Positions 54,207 to 64,000 of a stretch of DNA of 64,000 bases are shown one piece after another. Position 1 is the stretch's first letter. Each line of letters opens with the position of its first letter. Made by a program: the position numbers and the translations under genes. The stretch covers positions 310,001 to 374,000 of the forward strand of contig JAHQRK010000017.1 in NCBI GenBank assembly GCA_019828595.1. The letters run 5' to 3'. This DNA comes from Aphanomyces cochlioides. Taxonomy: Eukaryota; Oomycota; Saprolegniomycetes; Saprolegniales; Verrucalvaceae. The notes below the pieces were generated by a model. That model was not told the DNA's origin. It was given only the letters and a program-made list of their open reading frames with translations, and did not search any database.

Positions 54207-56875
54207 ATGTCCAACGCCAACAGCTGTTCCGAGCTTCGTGGGACCAACACTCACGGAGTCACCATCATTCCAGGTATTGTATCACCTCACCCACTTTCGT
54301 CGTCCAATCAGGATGGCGGAAGTGGTGTGAGTAATGTCTCTACACCTAACCCTAGGGCCGAAGTGGAGGTCGAGTTCGACCCCAATAGCGTCTCTGGAGA
54401 CCAATCTGCGTCTCGCTCCACCAGCGCTTCACCTGGTGCTCCACTCGCCGGAGTTCCAGGGGGGGTCAACCTCAGTGGGTCAGTGGTTGACCCCCAGACC
54501 ACTGTCGTTAACTTGTCTAGCGAAGCCCTCACTCAGGAGGGCGAACCACTGGGGCCTTGTGCCTGTGGTGGCTGCTTCCCTGGACTCCAATTGGAGTCGA
54601 TCCCCAGTGAAGGCGGCGAGAAAACGGGGTCCATGCCAGCCCTAGAGGCTACGAGGGCCCCCCCTATGGGCACACCCTGCGGTTCTGTCTACTTCCCCCC
54701 AGGGGCCTCTTCGGAGGGGCGGGGGCGGTATCCCGATTTGGGTTCTCGCCGGAGCAATGGTGTACCCCAGTCACCGTGCTGCGGGGATGGCATGGATTCC
54801 CCTTCTACCCCTGTCACTGGGGGTCTGGCCCCGGCCTTTCTCGTGACCAATGGGACTGAGCCAGCAGCCACCAACCGCGTCGCCCCCTGTGCTGAGCCTC
54901 CTAGAACGGGAGAGGAAGAAGAAAAATCTCAAGAGGACGTGGATATGGTCTCTGGAGACGCCGAGGGGAAGGATTCTACTGAAACCGAGGCCTTAACCGA
55001 CGAGGGAAATACTCAAATTCACTCGGAGGTGGATGGGTCAGGCGACATTAACGGCCAAGCGAAGCCGTGTGATACTCCTGGAGAAGTTATTCAAGAGGAA
55101 CAATCGACAAACAATGACAATGAACAGTCAAATCAAGACATTGTCGACAAATCCGTTGCTCAAGGAAATGGCGCTGTTGATCCTCCTACCGCGGCAGACA
55201 AAATACAAGGCGATCAAGAGCAACAAAACGCTGAAAAGGCCAATCCATGGACGCAAAAGACTCCCGGCAAGGATTCAGCTTCGTCCAAGAAAGATGCCAA
55301 GCAAGGCAATGCCCCCAAAGGCGCGAAACATCGCAACACTGGTGCTCATGCTATTGCCGATGACGATATTGCGCGATGCGAGGCCATGGCGGACGCATTC
55401 TACAAAGACTCTGGTGACATGGACGCCTTCATTGAAAACATTTTGCTCACCCCCCAGTCCCAAGTGTACGAGCTCACAGTCAAGTTGGGCGAAGGCTACA
55501 AGGACTGGTCCGAAAAAGTCATCTGCGATCAATTTGTCAAGGAAAATCCTGGTTCGTTATGGGGCTCCAAATTTCCGAACATTTTGATCCACAAGAAGAA
55601 CCCACAGACCATTGTGATCTCAAGTTACAACTTGTCTACGTGCGTGGAAATGGGAGGCACAACGTTTCGACTTGGTGGCAAAGACTTCCTGGTTCCCAAG
55701 TACTCGCGTTATGGCAACAACTACTACGTTACGTTCAACAAGGTCAGTCACCCTTCGATGGCCAAGGCGATTGTCAAGAAAATGGCTGCATTGACCAAGG
55801 CAGTGATAGCAGCATTCAACCCTACTGCTGGTCAGAACATCAAGTCGCCGCATTTGAGAGTCATTTTCAAGTCGCCTGCGCCTCCTGCAGTGTTGGTGCC
55901 AAAATCCGGCGACGCACTACGCGAAATCACCATTACGGATCCGTCGGGTCAGCCTTTTGTCGTCGTGTTTCAGCACAAGATCGCTGCTCTGAACAAGACA
56001 TTGCCTCCGTCGATTGTTTCACGACGTGCAGAGGCCAAGGCTGAAAATGCGAAGACAAAAGGCCAAGGCAGCGGTAAAATCTCCTCCGTCAGGAGAAAAA
56101 GAACCTGAACATGATGGAGACGATCATGATCAAGACCCTGGAACAAATGCGGAAGGCGAGGCCGACTCAACTGAGGCATCTGGAGATCGTCAAGATGAAC
56201 AACCACAGCCAACAGCTCCTTCTCATGGCTCTGATGTCGATATGTCTGGTGACAGCGATCCCCCTAACAACAATGGACAAGACAAACAACAAGAAGATGT
56301 GGAAATGTCTACCAACGAATCGCCCGCTCTTGCTCCACCAAGTGAGCAGCCCAAGAACTCGCTGGACCTTCAATTGGTAACGGGCTACCGGTCTGGACCA
56401 GCTCCAAAACGTACTTTGCCTTCGTCCCCACGTTTGGATCCCCTGCCGACATCCAACCGTTTTCATATCCTCGAAGAAGACGACGTGGAACTCTCGTTTG
56501 AAGACTTTGCAGTGCCTCGAATTGTATTGGAAGATTCAAGTGCGCCACGCCCGAAAAAGACCAAAGGCAAAGCGAAGAAACAACGACTTAACAAGTCTGC
56601 TGCAGCCCACCTCGAATTGGCGAAGAAGATCATTCGAGATAAGAAAGTCGAAGGCAGTATCACCGAATGTCAACGCATTTTGCGAGATGACCCTCAGCTG
56701 GTTGCACATGCTATGTACGCACAAGATGAAGACCTCAGTTTGTTTCAGTCACTTGTTGCAACCAAGACTATTGAGCGCAAGATGGCTTTGTTAAAAGCTC
56801 AAGGCAAGCCTCACAACTACAAACATCACGTCAACTTCATGGCTCAATACAAGATTCACCCGTCAGAAATCTTGG
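54207..56875 (+). pseudogene. LINE ORF1 with a frameshift, 3' part missing
   Basis: ATG of MSNANSCSELRGTNTHG; open to about 56050. There AAGACAAAAGGCCAAG replaces the longer AAGGCAAAAGCGGCCAAG of other copies, and the frame changes. Coding continues in the other frame (KSPPSGEKEPEHDGDD onwards) to HPSEIL, where the L5 3' end intervenes and an artificial VK and stop follow. Confidence 0.88.
54461..54598 (+). promoter_or_regulatory. GC-rich hairpins in the ORF1 5' coding region
   Basis: GGGGGTCAACC (54461-54471) pairs perfectly with GGTTGACCCCC (54485-54495) around a 13-nt loop. A 16-bp perfect palindrome GACTCCAATTGGAGTC lies at 54583-54598. The same features recur in L2, the left-arm copy and L6. 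They may be RNA structures of the element transcript; function unknown. Confidence 0.5.
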
Positions 56876-57021
56876 TTAAATGAGTTGTATTAACCTTATT
56901 TTTGAGCAAAGGCCCTAATGACTTACTAATTTGCCTCGTACTGTATAAATAGAACTTGGAAAACAGAATATGGCAAAGTGGTCATTGAACAGGAGATGAA
57001 GTGAGAGAGCCGTTAGCTCAC

Positions 57022-60000
57022 TCATGAAACGACGCTGTCAGGAATGGCGTGTTGATGTAACCAGGGGTCCGAAGATAGATGCTTGAGCACATTGAATACC
57101 TTGGTGTATCCCTTCTTGAGAGGGAGATCAACCAGGAGCTGTTGTAGATGTAGCTTGATCAAAGAGGCAGCATGAATGGCAACTTCCATCGGACTCTTCG
57201 CTGTGAGGTCGGGTCGAAAGGTGCGATCGGCACGTTGGAGCCATATTTGATAATACACGCAGGCTCGGACAATCGGCCAGATCTTCAGATAGCCACGGAT
57301 GTAGTATCCATCGGACGGCTTGGGCGTCTCGTAGAACATTTCCAGACACGTGGACGGAAAGGAACACTCGAGCAGTCGCTGGATCGCCTTGAAGAAATAC
57401 CAAACAGATTTACCATATCCACAAGAGAACAGGAAATGCTCGTACGTCTCATTGACACGACAGAAGACACACGTCGGCTTGGGGTCTTGGTACTGAAACA
57501 GATATTGCATGGCGTTGGCGCGGAGAAGGGTCTTGAAAATGAACTCTCCATATCGAGGGAGGATGTGGTCGGGTTGGAGGAAGGCGGCAAGTTGGGTAAG
57601 GCGCTTGGGGTCTTCGTAAAAGTTGGATGGCAGGTTGAGATGCTTGGTAGGAAGAATGGACGAGCTGACAGCTGGAGAAGCTCTGATCTTAGCCGATTTC
57701 GAGTCGCAAACGCCAACAAGATCGGACTCGAGTCAGGGTGAATCATCCAGTGCCATTCCATCCATTCAGAGCTTGGCGTCGGCAAGTGGAACACGGGAGC
57801 ATCCTCTTCAGAAACAATCTCAAACAATCGTGATAACTTGGTCACCAAGATTGAGATCCATTGTTTCGTTGGAGGGACAAAATTGGCTTGGCGGCAGGCA
57901 CGGTTGATTTTGTCGAACAAGATCGAAGCTGGCCAAACTCGCTGACACGGAGTCAACAAATGCGACAACTTCGTGATGTGAAGCGAAGCCAATACATTGG
58001 CTTGGTCTTGCGTCGATGTAGAGCACTGATCGTATAGGTCTTCGAGTCCAGGCAGATACGAGTTGTGCCAAAGGGGAACATCCAAAGATGAGATGTGATT
58101 TGGACAGCCGTACGGAGTCCAGCGGGATTCAAACCAGCTACTCAATAAGGCTTTCCACATTGGAGTGATATTGGGATTCTTGTACAGTTGTCTGATGAAT
58201 GCAGAAGAGCCATTTGCCAAGAGGAGATCTCGGGGGGAACCCCATGGATGAAAAGCCTTCTCGAGGAGAGTATAGCCCGGCGTAATCCAGGCAGACATGG
58301 CAGACTTGCGGGGTGGGGTGGTGATGGCTTGAATGCATCTGATCATGACAGAGCGGTTGTGTTGTTGCCATAAAGCAAGTGCATGGTGCAGGCCTAAGCC
58401 ACCGGACTTCTTCGGCATGAATAGGATCTCCTTTTTGATCCAACGGAGGCCATGGACAGAGGAGGATGGGTTGATTTCTTCACCATGCATAAATTGAAGC
58501 ATGGCCTTGTCGATCTTTTTGGCCAGGTCTTTGTCGGCAGGGACAAAAGCCAGTTGGTACCATAACACAGGCAGACATATGCTGTGCAGGATAGTGACTT
58601 TTCCGGCCATGGTTCGAGCCTTGTAGAGCCACAAAGACAAGCGAGCCACAAACTTCTCAAACACGTAATTGAAACGTGCCAATGGAGAAAGATTGGGCGC
58701 AACCAAGATACCAAGAGCCTTCACGGGACTGTCGGAAGTAACTTGTAGTGAGGCAAGGTTCCCATTCAACTGGCTGTAGGTCAGAATTTGGGTCTTGTCT
58801 ACGTTGAGTCGGAAACCAGACTTGTCGCAAAAGGTTTGAACCAATGCAAGCTGCCGGTGGAGGCACGTCTCATTTGCCGCATAGAGTTGCGAGTCGTCGG
58901 CAAAGTAACTCCCAGTGTGGTAGCGATCCCCACACTTGATGCCATAGTTGGAGTGTTGCCGTAGGAGTTGGCACATCGGTTCCAAAGCGATCACAAACAG
59001 AAGTGGCGACAGTGGATCACCTTGCAACACACCGCGTGAGATGTGAACTGGCTTGGACAAGAAGCCGTTCACCAAGATGCGAGACTTGCGGCCCGAGTAC
59101 AGTACGCGAACCATGTCAACAAAGGTTTCGGGAAAGCCATAGTGACGGAGGACGCGGAGCAAGTACGCGTGGTCCACGCGATCAAAAGCTTTCTCAAAGT
59201 CAAGCAGTGCCACCATCGAGGACGGACTGTGTAGTTTGATGTGGTGCAGCATGTCATCCAGTCGTGCAATATTGGTTTGGATATTGCTTCGACGGATAAA
59301 GCCTTGCTGGTCCGGGTGGATGATGTGTCGAATGTGGCGCTGGAGTCGATAAGCCAGAATACTCGTCAGGATTTTCACATCCGTGTTGAGTAGGCTAATG
59401 GGCCGATAGTTCTTGGCTTGTGACTTGGGGCCTTTCTTGTGCAGCAACACCAGCGTACTGACAAGTTGCATGGGAGTCAAGCGAGGGTGAGAATGGAGCT
59501 GGTGTGTGAATAGCAGCTCCAATACCAACGACCACTTGTGAGGTGCAAGTTTGAGGACTTCGAATGGCAGAGCGTTGGGACCTGGCGCTGAGTTCGAACT
59601 GCTGTGTCGAATAGCATGATAGAACTCGTTGGCGCGCAAGGGAGCCGACAGCTCTTTCTGGGCTTGCTCTGGCAGTTGCTTGTGTCGAGTCAATGGGGTC
59701 AGAAATGACGACACTTCGTCTCCAGATCGCTGCACCTCGGGAGCTGCAAACAAGTCCTTGTAGTAGTCGACCAGGACGTCAGACATGCCTTGTTGATTGG
59801 AGACAACATTTCCATTGACATCCACCAACTCTTTGAAGACTGTCTTCTTCAAGGGGTAGGGACAGGGGACATGAAGTGGAACTTGGACGAGCGCTCTGCT
59901 TTGTACAAGTGAAGTTGGAACGCCTGGTCTTGACGAAACTGCTTGTCTCGATCTTGCAGCTCGTGAATTTGCTTTTGAAGGTCTCGCACTCGATCCACCA

Positions 60001-61078
60001 GCACTGCATCTTGACGCATGTTGGGGACTTGCAAAAGCGAAGCGATCTCGACAGCTAACTTCTTCAACGGCAGACGTTGTTTTTCCAATCGTTGAGAATG
60101 GAATTCTTTGAGTTGGGAGCGGATATCATTGACCAGCATGTCGTAGGCCTTGGAGATATTGTGGAATGTTGGAGACTTGTCCAAAAATCGATCCAGACAT
60201 CCATGAACAATCTCGGCCGCTCGTGGTAGACGAAGTAGCCAAGTTGGAGCTTTCCATGATCCAGAGCCATGGCGCAATGTTTGACGCTTTGTGATGATAC
60301 GACAAGCCACGTGGTCAGCCTGTGGAACGTGTGGCATGTGCGTCGCCTTCCAATGACGAAGACCCGCCAAGGTGGACGAACAAAAGATGTAGTCGAGTCG
60401 GTTGGTGAGTGTGGGACTTGTGAAGGTTCTTGCCACGGGGTTTTGACGGCGAAACAGATCCACCAGAGACAAACTGTGCATCCATTGTTCCAGTTGAAGG
60501 GTGCCGGCCATGGTGGAGGTACTGGGTCTCAACGAATCCAAATCTTTGTTGAGAGTGCAGTTGAAATCGCCTCCAACAATGTGGAGCGCATGTGGAGGAA
60601 AGTCGCGTGGCAATTCTTCGAAGTAACTTGCTCGTTGTTGGAAGGCTGCCGGCGCATAGATATTGTGGAGAACGACTGTCAGTGGACCCAGAGTACATCG
60701 CACTTGTAGATAACGACCACGAAGCACTGGGTTGTCATGAGGGACTTGAGTGGCGTTCTTCAAAGGAGAGTGAGGATGTATCAACGTAGCCAGACCTCCA
60801 GTGGCTGGCGACGTGGATACTTCAGGGTAAATAGGCTCTTCAAAGAACAAAGAGCCTTCGTGGTTTGTGATGCGTTGCCAATGGAACGCAACACGGTCGT
60901 GGAGACTTGGCGTGCGGAAACGGGTTTCTTGGATAAAGGAAACGTCGTGAACACTTGATAGTTTGTCGAGGATGTACCGATGACTGTTGGAGAAGCCATT
61001 GGTGTTGAGGGAGATGATTTGTGGGTCCCAGTCCACGAGTTCAGTTGGGACATCGGAGAAGTTGTTGTCACTCATCAC
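57022..61078 (-). pseudogene. LINE ORF2 (L5), two frameshifts
   Basis: Full-length layout: EEP endonuclease (QETRF, GGDFNC, RLDYIFCS, ADHVACR), RT (AFDRVDHAYL, GVLQGDPLSPLLF, SYFADDSQLYA) and the Cys/His end, stop at 57022. A GGGG run at 59853-59856 has one G fewer than other copies and closes the first frame after SPVPTP. A one-base loss near 57702, shared with L3, shifts the C-terminal region. It also carries MQYLFQYQ..NETYEHFLFSC in a third frame from 57510. Otherwise near-identical to L2. Confidence 0.9.
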
Positions 61079-61153
61079 GAGTACAGATGAAAATGAGTAG
61101 AATGGAGGGGTCAGAGGGGAGGTTGAAATGGATTGAAGCAGGGGATAGAAGCC

Positions 61154-62689
61154 TTAGAGTTGATCGTCCTCCAAATCGAGGGGATCAATTTCGTCGGCGT
61201 TCATGGAGTGGTGAGCTTTGCTGCAGAGCTCGTCGATGTGGTAATTGTTGGTGATGCTTTTGAGCATCGAGATGGCCGACAAGACGGGAGCCGGCAAAGT
61301 GAACTTCTCGAGATTGTCGCTGAAGTTTTCGATCAAAGCAAACAGCGACCAGTCCGTCAAGCAGTTGGTGTCAGGCAATCTTGTTGCTTCTTGGTTCAAT
61401 AGAACAGTCAGTGCCTCCGAGTTTGTGTAGAGGTCTGGGGCCCGATTTGAGAGGAATAAGTCAATCGTAGCAAGTGCAAAGAGGATGCGCTTGATCTCTG
61501 GTATGTCCGTGGTCAATTCTTCCAAGATTTCTGACGGGTGAATCTTGTATTGAGCCATGAAGTTGACGTGATGTTTGTAGTTGTGAGGCTTGCCTTGAGC
61601 TTTTAACAAAGCCATCTTGCGCTCAATAGTCTTGGTTGCAACAAGTGACTGAAACAAACTGAGGTCTTCATCTTGTGCGTACATAGCATGTGCAACGAGC
61701 TGAGGATCATCTCGCAAAATGCGTTGACATTCGGTGATACTGCCTTCGACTTTCTTATCTCGAATGATCTTCTTCGCCAATTCGAGGTGGGCTGCAGCAG
61801 ACTTGTTAAGTCGTTGTTTCTTCGCTTTGCCTTTGGTCTTTTTCGGGCGTGGCGCACTTGAATCTTCCAATACAATTCGAGGCACTGCAAAGTCTTCAAA
61901 CGAGAGTTCCACGTCGTCTTCTTCGAGGATATGAAAACGGTTGGATGTCGGCAGGGGATCCAAACGTGGAGACGAAGGCAAAGTACGTTTTGGAGCTGGT
62001 CCAGACCGGTAGCCCGTTACCAATTGAAGGTCCAGCGAGTTCTTGGGCTGCTCACTTGGTGGAGCAAGAGCGGGCGATTCGTTGGTAGACATTTCCACAT
62101 CTTCTTGTTGTCCATTGTTGTTAGGGGGATCGCTGTCACCAGACATATCGACATCAGAGCCATGAGAAGGAGCTGTTGGCTGTGGTTGTTCATCTTGACC
62201 ATCTCCAGATGCCTCAGTTGAGTCGGCCTTGCCTTCCGCATTTGTTCCAGGGTCTTGATCATGATCGTCTCCATCATGTTCAGGTTCTTTTTCTCCTGAT
62301 GGAGGAGATTTTGCCGCTGCCTTGGCCGCTTTTGCCTTCGCTTTTTCAGCCTTGGCCTCTGCACGTCGTGAAACAATCGACGGAGGCAATGTCTTGTTCA
62401 GAGCAGCGATCTTGTGCTGAAACACGACGACAAAAGGCTGACCCGACGGATCCGTAATGGTGATTTCGCGTAGTGCGTCGCCGGATTTTGGCACCAGCAC
62501 TGCAGGAGGCGCAGGCGACTTGAAAATGACTCTCAAATGCGGCGACTTGATGTTCTGACCAGCAGTAGGGTTGAATGCTGCTATCACTGACTTGGTCAAT
62601 GCAGCCATTTTCTTGACAATCGCCTTGGCCATCGAAGGGTGACTGACCTTGTTGAACGTAACGTAGTAGTTGTTGCCATAACGCGAGTA
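61154..62689 (-). pseudogene. LINE ORF1 (L5), C-terminal half
   Basis: Encodes from the YSRYGNNYYVTFNKVSHPSM region to the stop after LEDDQL. Compared with the other copies it lacks 9 bp within GQDKQQEDVEM, reading GQQEDVEM, an in-frame deletion private to this copy. The N-terminal half is cut off by L6. Confidence 0.88.
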
Positions 62690-64000
62690 TGGACTTCCGA
62701 ATTTGCCTCGTACCCCTCAAGTCAAGAAGTTATCAAGTGCCGCCGCGCTCAAAATGTCCAACGCCAACAGCTGTTCCGAGCTCCGTGAGACCAACACTCA
62801 CGGAGTCACCATCATTCCAGGTATTGTATCACCTCACCCACTTTCGTCGTCCAATCAGGATGGCGGAAGTGGTGTGAGTAATGTCGCTACACCTAACCCT
62901 AGGGCCGAAGTGGAGGTCGAGTTCGACCCCAACAGCGTCTCTGGAGACCAATCTGCGTCTCGCTCCCCCAGCGCTTCACCTGGTGCTCCACTCGCCGGAG
63001 TTCCAGGGGGGGTCAACCTCAGTGGGTCAGTGGTTGACCCCCAGACCACTGTCGTTAACTTGTCTAGCGAAGCCCTCACTCAGGAGGGCGAACCACTGGG
63101 GCCTTGTGCCTGTGGTGGCTGCTTCCCTGGACTCCAATTGGAGTCGATCCCCAGTGAAGGCGGCGAGAAAACGGGGTCCATGCCAGCCCTAGAGGCTACG
63201 AGGGCCCCCCCTATGGGCACACCCTGCGGTTCTGTCTACTTCCCCCCAGGGGCCTCTTCGGAGGGGCGGGGGCGGTATCCCGATTTGGGTTCTCGCCGGA
63301 GCAATGGTGTACCCCAGTCACCGTGCTGCGGGGATGGCATGGATTCCCCTTCTACCCCTGTCACTGGGGGTCTGGCCCCGGCCTTTCTCGTGACCAATGG
63401 GACTGAGCCAGCAGCCACCAACCGCGTCGCCCCCTGTGCTGAGCCTCCTAGAACGGGAGAGGAAGAAGAAAAATCTCAAGAGGACGTGGATATGGTCTCT
63501 GGAGACGCCGAGGGGAAGGATTCTACTGAAACCGAGGCCTTAACCGACGAGGGAAATACTCAAATTCACTCGGAGGTTGATGGGTCAGGCGACATTAACG
63601 GCCAAGCGAAGCCGTGTGATACTCCTGGAGAAGTTATTCAAGAGGAACAATCGACAAACAAAGACAATGAACAGTCAAATCAAGACATTGTCGACAAATC
63701 CGTTGCTCAAGGAAATGGCGCTGTTGACCCTCCTTCCGCGGCAGACAAAATACAAGGCGATCAAGAGCAACAAAACGCTGAAAAGGCAAATCCATGGACG
63801 CAAAAGGCTCCCGGCAAGGATTCAGCTTCGTCCAAGAAAGATTCCAAGCAAGGCAATGCTCCCAAAGGCGCAAAACACCGCAACACTGGTGCTCATGCTG
63901 TTGCCGATGACGACATTGCGCGATGCGAAGCCATGGCGGACGCATTCTACAAAGACTCTGGTGACATGGACGCCTTCATTGAAAACATTTTGCTCACTCC
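62690..64000 (+). mobile_element. LINE copy L6, 5' end, inserted in L5
   Basis: Begins at 62693 (ACTTCCGAATTTGCC) after three extra bases TGG. The host flank is antisense L5 ORF1 (CCATAACGCGAGTA, 62676-62689). It continues beyond the window. Confidence 0.88.
62754..64000 (+). CDS. LINE ORF1 protein, N-terminal part (runs off window)
   Basis: ATG of MSNANSCSELRETNTHG, 61 nt after the 5' end. Open to the window edge at FIENILLT. Same domain order as the L2 ORF1: Ser/Pro/Gly-rich region with CACGGC, acidic linker, then the start of the folded region. No lesion within the visible 415 codons. It shares SRSPSASPG with L2, and TPGEVIQEEQ with L4. Confidence 0.85.
   Translation, partial: MSNANSCSELRETNTHGVTIIPGIVSPHPLSSSNQDGGSGVSNVATPNPRAEVEVEFDPNSVSGDQSASRSPSASPGAPLAGVPGGVNLSGSVVDPQTTVVNLSSEALTQEGEPLGPCACGGCFPGLQLESIPSEGGEKTGSMPALEATRAPPMGTPCGSVYFPPGASSEGRGRYPDLGSRRSNGVPQSPCCGDGMDSPSTPVTGGLAPAFLVTNGTEPAATNRVAPCAEPPRTGEEEEKSQEDVDMVSGDAEGKDSTETEALTDEGNTQIHSEVDGSGDINGQAKPCDTPGEVIQEEQSTNKDNEQSNQDIVDKSVAQGNGAVDPPSAADKIQGDQEQQNAEKANPWTQKAPGKDSASSKKDSKQGNAPKGAKHRNTGAHAVADDDIARCEAMADAFYKDSGDMDAFIENILLT

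Larger units (their letters stand above)
45745..56875. repeat. 5.1-kb inverted repeat (45745-50847 / 51774-56875)
   Basis: The left arm (minus-strand ORF1 then plus-strand ORF2) is the mirror image of the right arm (plus-strand ORF1 preceded by minus-strand ORF2), including the same insertion junction with five extra A residues. Arm lengths are about 5103 and 5102 bp; the spacer is 926 bp. The arms differ by several substitutions and indels (49791, 51833, 52418, about 56055), so it is not an exact fold-back artefact. Confidence 0.85.
54141..56875 (+). mobile_element. LINE copy L4, 5' part, inserted in L3
   Basis: The element begins at 54146 (ACTTCCGAATTTGCC) after five extra A residues. The host flank is antisense L3 ORF2 (CCACCAGCACTGAA, 54127-54140). 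It is interrupted at 56875 inside ORF1 by the 3' end of L5. The 3' half of L4 is not contiguous in the window. Confidence 0.88.
56876..62689 (-). mobile_element. LINE copy L5, inserted in L4
   Basis: In element sense it reads from within ORF1 (KYSRYGNNYYVTFNK region, broken at 62676-62689 by L6) through ORF2 to the 3' end CTCATTTAA at 56876, followed by CCAAGATTTCTGAC of L4. The structure after the break is colinear with L2. Its 5' part should lie beyond L6, outside the window. Confidence 0.88.

Overview
The window looks like a repeat-dense heterochromatic or pericentromeric stretch of a eukaryotic genome, most probably an oomycete (Saprolegniales-like; moderate confidence). This rests on a GT-AG intron of about 45 nt, a secreted GH5 beta-glucanase with a ricin-type lectin tail, a small secreted protein, and the mix of elements (L1/Tx1-type LINE, Helitrons, hAT, pogo-like, MULE-like, Merlin-like). 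There are no bacterial operons, and no tRNA or rRNA gene was recognised.

Layout. (1) 1-15189: a tandem satellite of 185/179-bp monomers, roughly 82 full units plus two 94-bp truncated units, with local higher-order repeats. (2) 15190-25440: pieces of one LINE family: a plus-strand fragment, one end-to-end minus-strand copy (24679 to 17298), and a minus-strand fragment. (3) 25441-26787: a broken hAT transposase carrying a 218-bp direct repeat. (4) 26788-30379: AT-rich sequence holding a pogo-like deletion derivative (27161-27739) and a 2.5-kb long-TIR element with a 9-bp target duplication (27847-30363, MULE-like), which contains a Tourist-like MITE. (5) 30380-41298: two Helitrons head to tail with no spacer. 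The first carries a broken RepHel gene with an internal inversion. The second is a deletion derivative that holds an 849-bp Merlin-like element. (6) 41299-45418: the only host-like genes, namely a small secreted protein and a decayed GH5 gene with a ricin-B tail. (7) 45419-64000: at least six more LINE segments, alternating in strand and nested in one another, including a 5.1-kb inverted repeat.

The LINE encodes an unusually long ORF1 (about 1013 aa) and an ORF2 with an EEP endonuclease, a reverse transcriptase and a C-terminal zf-RVT-like Cys/His region. Its 5' end (ACTTCCG...) and 3' end (...CTCATTTAA, no poly(A)) recur at several independent junctions. All six distinct junctions in the window lie inside other copies of the same LINE. 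All fit a 14-bp target duplication that starts with CC in element sense. One such duplication (TTCAGTGCTGGTGG) is present at 17284 and again at 48482, with the element's two outer ends between the copies, although 31 kb now separates them. The right part reads as serial nesting: L3, then L4 in L3, L5 in L4 and L6 in L5, each in the opposite strand to its host. These reconstructions come from reading the sequence; no alignment or database search was run.
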